Position numbers and translations under genes: made by a program. Below the pieces are notes generated by a model. That model saw only the letters and a list, made by a program, of their open reading frames with translations. It ran no database searches and had not been told where the DNA came from. Of a stretch of 64,000 bases of DNA, positions 59,775 to 64,000 are shown in pieces (positions within the stretch are counted from its first letter, which is position 1; each line of letters opens with the position of its first letter). The stretch is from Dehalococcoidales bacterium (GTDB taxonomy: Bacteria > Chloroflexota > Dehalococcoidia > Dehalococcoidales > RBG-16-60-22): NCBI GenBank assembly GCA_016926115.1, contig JAFGPF010000064.1, positions 1 through 64,000 of the forward strand, written 5' to 3'.

Positions 59775-60618
59775 AGGGGGCACCGGCAAGACCAGCATCG
59801 TCGGCTCGCTGGCGGCGCTGGCGGAAAAGAAAGTGCTTGCCGACTGCGATGTCGATGCCGCCGACCTTCATCTGCTGCTCAGTCCTTCCGTCAAGCAGGA
59901 GACTGAGTTCTGGAGCGGGCAGGTGGCGCGTATCGACCGGGATACGTGCACGGAGTGTTTCCTTTGCCAGGACCTGTGCCGCTTTGACGCCATCAAGGAT
60001 TTTACCGTAGACCCCGTCTCCTGCGAGGGGTGCGGGTTCTGCTCTCATATCTGCCCGGTCAATGCCATAACCATGGAAGAAAACATGGCAGGGCACTGGT
60101 TTATCTCCGATACCCGGTTCGGTACGCTGGTCCATGCCCGCCTCGGGATAGCCCAGGAGAACTCGGGCAAGCTGGTAGCCCACGTAAGGCAGCAGGCGAG
60201 GAAAATCGCCGAGGAGCAGGGCATGGACTATACCATCAGCGACGGCCCGCCGGGAATAGGCTGTCCCGTCATTTCGTCGCTATCGGGCGTCGACCTGGCC
60301 CTACTGGTAACCGAACCCACGCTTTCCGGCATACACGACCTCGAACGAGTCGTGGAAGTCTGCCAGCACTTCGGCGTGCCCGCCGTGGTCTGTATAAATA
60401 AATTCGACCTCAACGAGGAAAATACCCGGAAAATCGAGGACTACTGCAAGAGCCGGGACATCCGGGTGGCTTCAAAAATCCCGTTCGATAACGCCGTGAC
60501 CGAGGCACTGGTGCGCGGCGTGCCGGTGGTGGAGTACGAAAACGGCAGGGTCTCGCAAGAGATGGGTAATTTATGGCATAATATATCCAGTATGCTGAAG
60601 AACGGCGGAAAGAGGTAA
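59746..60618 (+). CDS. MinD/Mrp-type ATPase with inserted ferredoxin domain (2)
   Basis: A 290-residue paralogue of the preceding gene. Walker A: SGKGGTGKTSIVGSLAAL, then ADCDVDAADLHLLL. The inserted ferredoxin reads CTECFLCQDLCRFDAI and CEGCGFCSHICPVNAI. Switch II is SDGPPGIGCPVIS. The start overlaps the previous gene, a strong sign of coupled expression and heterodimer formation. Found in many anaerobes together with NifX-like and DUF5320 genes; its client is unknown. Confidence 0.9.
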   Translation: MEEILVLSGKGGTGKTSIVGSLAALAEKKVLADCDVDAADLHLLLSPSVKQETEFWSGQVARIDRDTCTECFLCQDLCRFDAIKDFTVDPVSCEGCGFCSHICPVNAITMEENMAGHWFISDTRFGTLVHARLGIAQENSGKLVAHVRQQARKIAEEQGMDYTISDGPPGIGCPVISSLSGVDLALLVTEPTLSGIHDLERVVEVCQHFGVPAVVCINKFDLNEENTRKIEDYCKSRDIRVASKIPFDNAVTEALVRGVPVVEYENGRVSQEMGNLWHNISSMLKNGGKR

Positions 60619-60624
60619 CGGGAC

Positions 60625-60804
60625 GTGCCTATCTACGAATATGTATGTGAATCATGCGGAAAGCGGTTCGAACTACGCCGCGGCATGAACGAAAGCGATA
60701 GCGATATCAAATGCCCGAACTGCGGAGCGGCGAGTCCGCGCCGTGTCCTATCTACCTTTGCCACTTCTTCCGGCGGTTCCTGCGCCCCGGGGGCGTCTAC
60801 CTGA
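60625..60804 (+). CDS. FmdB-like zinc-ribbon protein (59 aa)
   Basis: A short frame from GTG at 60625 to TGA at 60804. The product begins MPIYEYVCESCGKRFELRR and continues with KCPNCGAASPRRVLSTF, the exact layout of FmdB-type regulatory zinc ribbons. A late Cys is in GSCAPG. It lies 6 bases after the second MinD-type gene. Confidence 0.82.
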   Translation: MPIYEYVCESCGKRFELRRGMNESDSDIKCPNCGAASPRRVLSTFATSSGGSCAPGAST

Positions 60805-60867
60805 AGCATCAGCCGGTAGCGGGCGGTCTGCCCGCAGCGTTTCAGAGACAGGGTAAAGGGGAGGCGT

Positions 60868-61266
60868 ATGATTTACTCCGATACTGTCATCGACCATGCC
60901 GTACATCCCAGGAACCTGGGGGACATGCAGAATGCTGATGGGTTCGCCAGAGTCACCGGACCGTGCGGCGATACCATGGAAATCTGGCTGAAAACGCGCA
61001 ACGACACAGTTGCTCAAGTCACCTTTTTAACCGACGGCTGCGGGCCCAGCATTGCCTCGGGTAGCATGGTAACCGAGTTAGCCGGGGGCAAGACCATCCG
61101 GGAAGCCTACAAAATAAGCGGGAATGATGTCCTGGAAGCCCTGGGGGGACTGCCCGAGGAGAGCAAGCACTGTGCCGTTCTGGCGGCGGATACGCTTAAG
61201 ACGGCGATTAAGGACTACCTGGCGTTGAAGCGGGAGCCCTGGAAGAAAGCGTACAGAAATGTCTAG
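60868..61266 (+). CDS. NifU/IscU-like Fe-S scaffold protein
   Basis: A 132-residue protein with the IscU/NifU N-terminal fold: TVIDHAVHPRNLGDM, GPCGDTMEIWLK (first Cys), TDGCGPSIASGS (second Cys) and SKHCAVLAADTL (third Cys). These three cysteines form the assembly site. It is shorter than full NifU and lacks the C-terminal domain. GGGGAGG precedes the ATG. Its place after the MinD-type ATPases and FmdB-like gene supports a joint role in cluster building or delivery. Confidence 0.9.
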   Translation: MIYSDTVIDHAVHPRNLGDMQNADGFARVTGPCGDTMEIWLKTRNDTVAQVTFLTDGCGPSIASGSMVTELAGGKTIREAYKISGNDVLEALGGLPEESKHCAVLAADTLKTAIKDYLALKREPWKKAYRNV

Positions 61267-61289
61267 AACACTCACGGGGAGAATCGGGA

Positions 61290-61772
61290 ATGCCGGACAA
61301 AGATGAGCGTACCCTGGAGCAGGTATACCGGAGCGCGGTTAGCGGCCTGTACGCCCGGCTCCGTAGCAATTACGATTTTCTCTACCGAAAATATGGCGAC
61401 GACGGCATCAGGATGATAGCCGAGATGAGCCGTGAATACGGCATCAGCGTGGCGGGACGCGCCAGGAAAAGGCTAACCAATAACAGCCTCGACTCCGTGG
61501 CCGGATACCTGATGAGGATATTCCAGACGGTCAGCCGGGATAAAAAGAATTACACTCAGCTTATCAGGGTAAACGATACTCAAATTATTATCAAAGCCGC
61601 CGCATGTCCGCTGCGGTTCGATATACCGGAGATGTGCCTGGCGCACACGGCGATGGAAAAGGCGGTGGTCGAGGAACTGAATCCCGGCCTGTCGTACCGC
61701 ATCGGCAAGTCAATCCCCGCCGGCGACGACTACTGCGAGCATATAATCGAAATCAAATCCCCACAACGCTAG
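61290..61772 (+). CDS. ATC-hydrolase-like (DUF6125-type) protein
   Basis: A 160-residue soluble protein. It has an N-terminal helix region (AVSGLYARLRSNYDFLYRKYG) and a small beta part with VNDTQIIIKAAACPLRFDI and AHTAMEKAVVEELNPGLSYR, ending DDYCEHIIEI. The conserved Cys residues in ACPLR and MCLAH, and the late CEH, resemble L-2-amino-thiazoline-4-carboxylic acid hydrolase-like proteins, a family often annotated without proof of that reaction. It could be a small-ligand or metal-binding partner of the cluster. The following 61773-61956 gap holds a promoter. Confidence 0.55.
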   Translation: MPDKDERTLEQVYRSAVSGLYARLRSNYDFLYRKYGDDGIRMIAEMSREYGISVAGRARKRLTNNSLDSVAGYLMRIFQTVSRDKKNYTQLIRVNDTQIIIKAAACPLRFDIPEMCLAHTAMEKAVVEELNPGLSYRIGKSIPAGDDYCEHIIEIKSPQR

Positions 61773-61824
61773 TCCAAAGCGAACTCATATTATCTTCTCT
61801 ACTCATACATTCCGCACATATGTC

Positions 61825-61840
61825 GTACCCTGGCGGGTAC
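61825..61840. promoter_or_regulatory. 16-bp palindrome just upstream of the NuoF-like promoter
   Basis: GTACCC-TGGC-GGGTAC, a perfect inverted repeat ending 10 bases before the -35. Centred about 54 bases before the predicted start, the place for an activator. The size and 4-base centre are like the sites at 41901 and 41963. Confidence 0.4.
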
Positions 61841-61850
61841 ACCGGCACGA

Positions 61851-61880
61851 TTGACAGGCAGGCGGATAATCAAACATAAT
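61851..61880 (+). promoter_or_regulatory. Promoter of the NuoF/NuoG-like operon
   Basis: TTGACA (61851-61856), 18 bases, then CATAAT (61875-61880). The leader to the ATG at 61957 is about 70 bases. Confidence 0.65.
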
Positions 61881-61956
61881 AATGCTAGGGCAGGTTTACG
61901 TATTCGATACCCGTTTTTCACTTCTCTATGCGTGTTTCCGGTCAGAAGGTATAACA

Positions 61957-63549
61957 ATGAATTTTGAGCAAATTCGCGCTGAAGCCGAACCGGCATGCGA
62001 TTACCTGAAAAAAGATAATGGCGCGATAGTACGCATCGGGGCATCAGCCGACCATCCCGCTCTCGCGGACGTGGTAAATCGATTTCAACAGGACATAGAT
62101 AAAGCCGGTATCAAAGTAAAAGTAATCGCCGCTGGTTCTTACGGTCTGGACGACCTTGAGCCTATCGTATCCATTGAAAAACCGGGCAGCCCCGCCCTCC
62201 TGTATCGCTGCGTCACACCGGAAGTAGCTGCCGAACTGGTAAACAGGTATCTGGCAGGGGGCAGCGGGGAATCGGAGCTGGCGCACGGCGGCATCGACGA
62301 TGTGCCCGCACTGAAGCTGCAAAACCGGATAGCCCTGCGCAACTGCGGGTATATCGACCCCGAGAATATCAACGAGTATGTCATACGAGGCAACGGCTAC
62401 GGCGGGCTTGCCCGGGCGCTGGCGATGGAGTCGGGGGAGGTAATCGGGGAACTGGAAAAGGTGGGGTTAAGGGGCAGGGGAGGGGCGGGCTATCCCGCTG
62501 CCGAGAAATGGAAAACCTGCCGCGAGACGGAATCGGACGAGAAATACGTCATCTGTGACGCCATGGACGCCGACCCCGAAGCGTGTACCGCACGGTTGCT
62601 CATTGAGGGCGACCCCCATTCGGTGCTGGAGGGGATGCTCATCGGGGCGTACGCCGTCGGCGCCTGCCGGGGCTTCATCTGTGTTAATTCCGGCTATAAA
62701 GCAGCTATAAAACGACTCGAGAAGGCGCTGGAGCAGATGAGGGGTTACGGTCTGCTGGGGGAAAGTGTTCTTGACTCGCCTTTTAAGTTCGATATAGAAA
62801 TCAAGGCAATAGAACCGTCGCTGGTCGCCGGCGAAGAGACCGCCCTGATTCGTACTCTTGAGGGAAGGCAGGCGATACCTTACCTGCGCACGGTCTATCC
62901 CGCCGCCAGCGGTCTGGCAGGCAAGCCCACCCTGGTGAATAACGCGGAGACGCTTTCCCACGTATCGACAATCATACAAAACGGCGTGGATGCCGTTCCC
63001 GATACCAAAGTTATTACGCTTTCGGGCGATGTCGCCCATAAATATACGGTAGAAGTACCTTTCGGGACGACGCTGCGCAGCGTGGTATCCGACATCGGCG
63101 GCGCAACCGATATCAAAGCCGTGCAGTTCGGGGGGCCGACCGGCTACTATTTCAACGCCGATTCCCTGGATATACCAATCGACTACGAGAGTATGGAAAA
63201 AGTCGGGGGTATCGTGGGATCGGGGACGGTAAAGGTCTATGATAACAATCACTGCGCCGTGGAAATTGCTAAAGACGCCATGGCTTTTCTCCAGGCGCAG
63301 TCCTGCGGCAAATGCGTGTTCTGTCGCGAGGGCACATATCAAATGCTGGATATCTTGAACGATATAGCTGAAAACAAGGGCAAGCCGGAGGACATCGATA
63401 TGCTGCTCGAGCTTGCCGGGGGCATGAAAACTGGCAGCATCTGCGGTCTCGGCAGGACCGCCCCGAACCCGGTCGTAAGCAGCATCGAGCTTTTCCGCAG
63501 CGATTATGACGCTCATATCAAAGGTAAAAAATGTCCGAAGAAACCGTAA
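61957..63549 (+). CDS. NuoF-like flavoprotein subunit (NADH dehydrogenase/electron-bifurcating type)
   Basis: A 530-residue protein. The ATG at 61957 (MNFEQIRAEAEP) has AGAAGG upstream. Residues 1-100 are a thioredoxin-like ferredoxin-type domain without its usual Cys set (IVRIGASADHPALADV). The FMN/NAD site is LRGRGGAGYPAAEKWKTCRE (about 165-185), with YVICDAMDADPE. An SLBB region follows. The C-terminal 4Fe-4S motif is SCGKCVFCREGTYQM. This layout is that of HndC/HoxF/NuoF-type subunits of NAD-dependent hydrogenases or formate dehydrogenases. A NuoG-like subunit overlaps its end by 19 bases. Confidence 0.9.
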   Translation: MNFEQIRAEAEPACDYLKKDNGAIVRIGASADHPALADVVNRFQQDIDKAGIKVKVIAAGSYGLDDLEPIVSIEKPGSPALLYRCVTPEVAAELVNRYLAGGSGESELAHGGIDDVPALKLQNRIALRNCGYIDPENINEYVIRGNGYGGLARALAMESGEVIGELEKVGLRGRGGAGYPAAEKWKTCRETESDEKYVICDAMDADPEACTARLLIEGDPHSVLEGMLIGAYAVGACRGFICVNSGYKAAIKRLEKALEQMRGYGLLGESVLDSPFKFDIEIKAIEPSLVAGEETALIRTLEGRQAIPYLRTVYPAASGLAGKPTLVNNAETLSHVSTIIQNGVDAVPDTKVITLSGDVAHKYTVEVPFGTTLRSVVSDIGGATDIKAVQFGGPTGYYFNADSLDIPIDYESMEKVGGIVGSGTVKVYDNNHCAVEIAKDAMAFLQAQSCGKCVFCREGTYQMLDILNDIAENKGKPEDIDMLLELAGGMKTGSICGLGRTAPNPVVSSIELFRSDYDAHIKGKKCPKKP

Positions 63550-64000
63550 AACTTAATATCGACGGTCGTGAAGTCGAGACGCAGAAGGGCAAGAGCGTGC
63601 TCGACGCCGCGCTGGACGCGGGAATATACGTTCCCCACCTCTGCCACCACCCAGACCTGCCGCCCATCGGCGCCTGCCGACTGTGCATCGTGGAAATCGA
63701 GGGCACGGAAGGGCTCGTACCATCGTGTATTACGACTGCAGTCGACTGCATGGTGGTGAAGACGAAGAGCGGGGAAATCGACCGCATGCGGCGGCTGGCC
63801 CTAGAACTGACGCTCGCCGGGCATCCGGCGGACTGCGGCAGTTGCGACAAGTACCTCAACTGCGAACTACAGTCGCTGAAGCAGTATTTCAGCTGCGAAG
63901 ACCTGCATGTCCGGGACCGCTCGAAATTACTACCGATTAACAATTCCAATCCGCTTTTCGTGCACGACCCCAATAAGTGCGTAGTATGCGGCAGGTGCGT
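63531..64000 (+). CDS. NuoG/HndD-like iron-sulfur subunit (3' end outside window)
   Basis: The frame is cut by the right edge after 156 codons. The start ATG at 63531 lies inside the NuoF-like gene. Residues ~1-75 are a 2Fe-2S ferredoxin domain: YVPHLCHHPDLPPIGACRLC and PSCITTAV. The His/Cys 4Fe-4S motif of NuoG follows (HPADCGSCDKYLNCELQ), and a further cluster starts with CVVCGRC at the edge. It could be a hydrogenase, formate dehydrogenase or complex-I-type subunit; the missing C-terminus decides. Confidence 0.87.
   Translation, partial: MSEETVKLNIDGREVETQKGKSVLDAALDAGIYVPHLCHHPDLPPIGACRLCIVEIEGTEGLVPSCITTAVDCMVVKTKSGEIDRMRRLALELTLAGHPADCGSCDKYLNCELQSLKQYFSCEDLHVRDRSKLLPINNSNPLFVHDPNKCVVCGRC

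Noticed and set aside
56805..61266. Nitrogen-fixation cluster
   Set aside because: NifX- and NifU-like genes occur without nifHDK, nifE/N or nifB; these families also serve other cofactors.

Overview
This window reads as chromosomal DNA from a strictly anaerobic, respiratory bacterium. The clues are Tat-exported [NiFe] hydrogenase, several molybdopterin (DMSO-reductase family) enzymes with 4Fe-4S and NrfD-type partners, fumarate/adenylylsulfate-reductase-like flavoproteins, FixC/FixX, HdrD-like proteins, and NifX/NifU/MinD-type Fe-S assembly genes. No oxygen-respiration genes are seen. The gene mix, including DUF169, SnoaL-like families and lineage-typical radical SAM proteins, suggests Chloroflexota, probably class Dehalococcoidia. 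That placement is inference; there is no rRNA or other marker gene to confirm it. I see no tRNA, rRNA, CRISPR array or intact insertion sequence.

Layout. 1-5.2 kb: the 3' end of a large YDG/MBG-repeat surface protein, then a lipoprotein-type M3 oligoendopeptidase. 5.3-9.9 kb (minus strand): a respiratory [NiFe] hydrogenase operon (small winged-helix protein, small subunit, large subunit, cytochrome b, maturation protease, microprotein) behind a consensus promoter. 9.9-14.5 kb: a possible IS21-like end, a three-repeat membrane protein and an SbmA/BacA-like ABC exporter/importer. 14.6-20.9 kb: a DUF169 protein, small membrane proteins and a HybA/HybB-like electron-transfer module, divergent from a NarL/NarX-type two-component system. 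An orphan copy of that kinase's membrane domain lies nearby. 20.9-26.8 kb: an oligopeptide/nickel-type ABC importer without ATPases, co-directional with an FrdA/AprA-like flavoprotein. 26.9-32.4 kb: a histone-deacetylase-fold protein and an operon of two FAD oxidases plus an HdrD/GlcF-like protein.

32.6-41.8 kb: an AthL (transhydroxylase)-like molybdoenzyme without the N-terminal Fe-S cluster, a second molybdoenzyme, six consecutive NTF2/SnoaL-like genes (one gap holds a MITE-like palindrome), and a Crp/Fnr regulator. 42.1-51.8 kb: a plus-strand run of Fe-S subunit, NrfD subunit, catalytic molybdoenzyme, FixC, FixX, UbiA-family prenyltransferase, two radical SAM paralogues with a wide CX8CX2C motif, a UbiE-like methyltransferase and a zinc-ribbon protein. 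This is the best candidate for an undescribed system: a quinone-linked molybdoenzyme with dedicated genes for making or changing a prenylated cofactor. 51.8-56.6 kb (minus): an AprA-like flavoprotein with a small AprB-like ferredoxin, another FAD reductase, a PH-like membrane protein and a flavodoxin. 56.7-61.8 kb: an Fe-S/metal-cofactor cluster (DUF134 regulator, DUF5320 proteins, NifX-like, two MinD-type ATPases with inserted ferredoxins, FmdB-like, NifU-like). 61.9-64 kb: NuoF-like and truncated NuoG-like subunits that continue past the right edge.

How it fits together: electrons from H2, organic substrates (FAD oxidases/HdrD) or NADH/ferredoxin (NuoF/G) would enter a quinone pool through cytochrome b, NrfD or FixC. 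They would leave through molybdoenzymes and fumarate-reductase-like flavoproteins. Substrates cannot be named from sequence alone.
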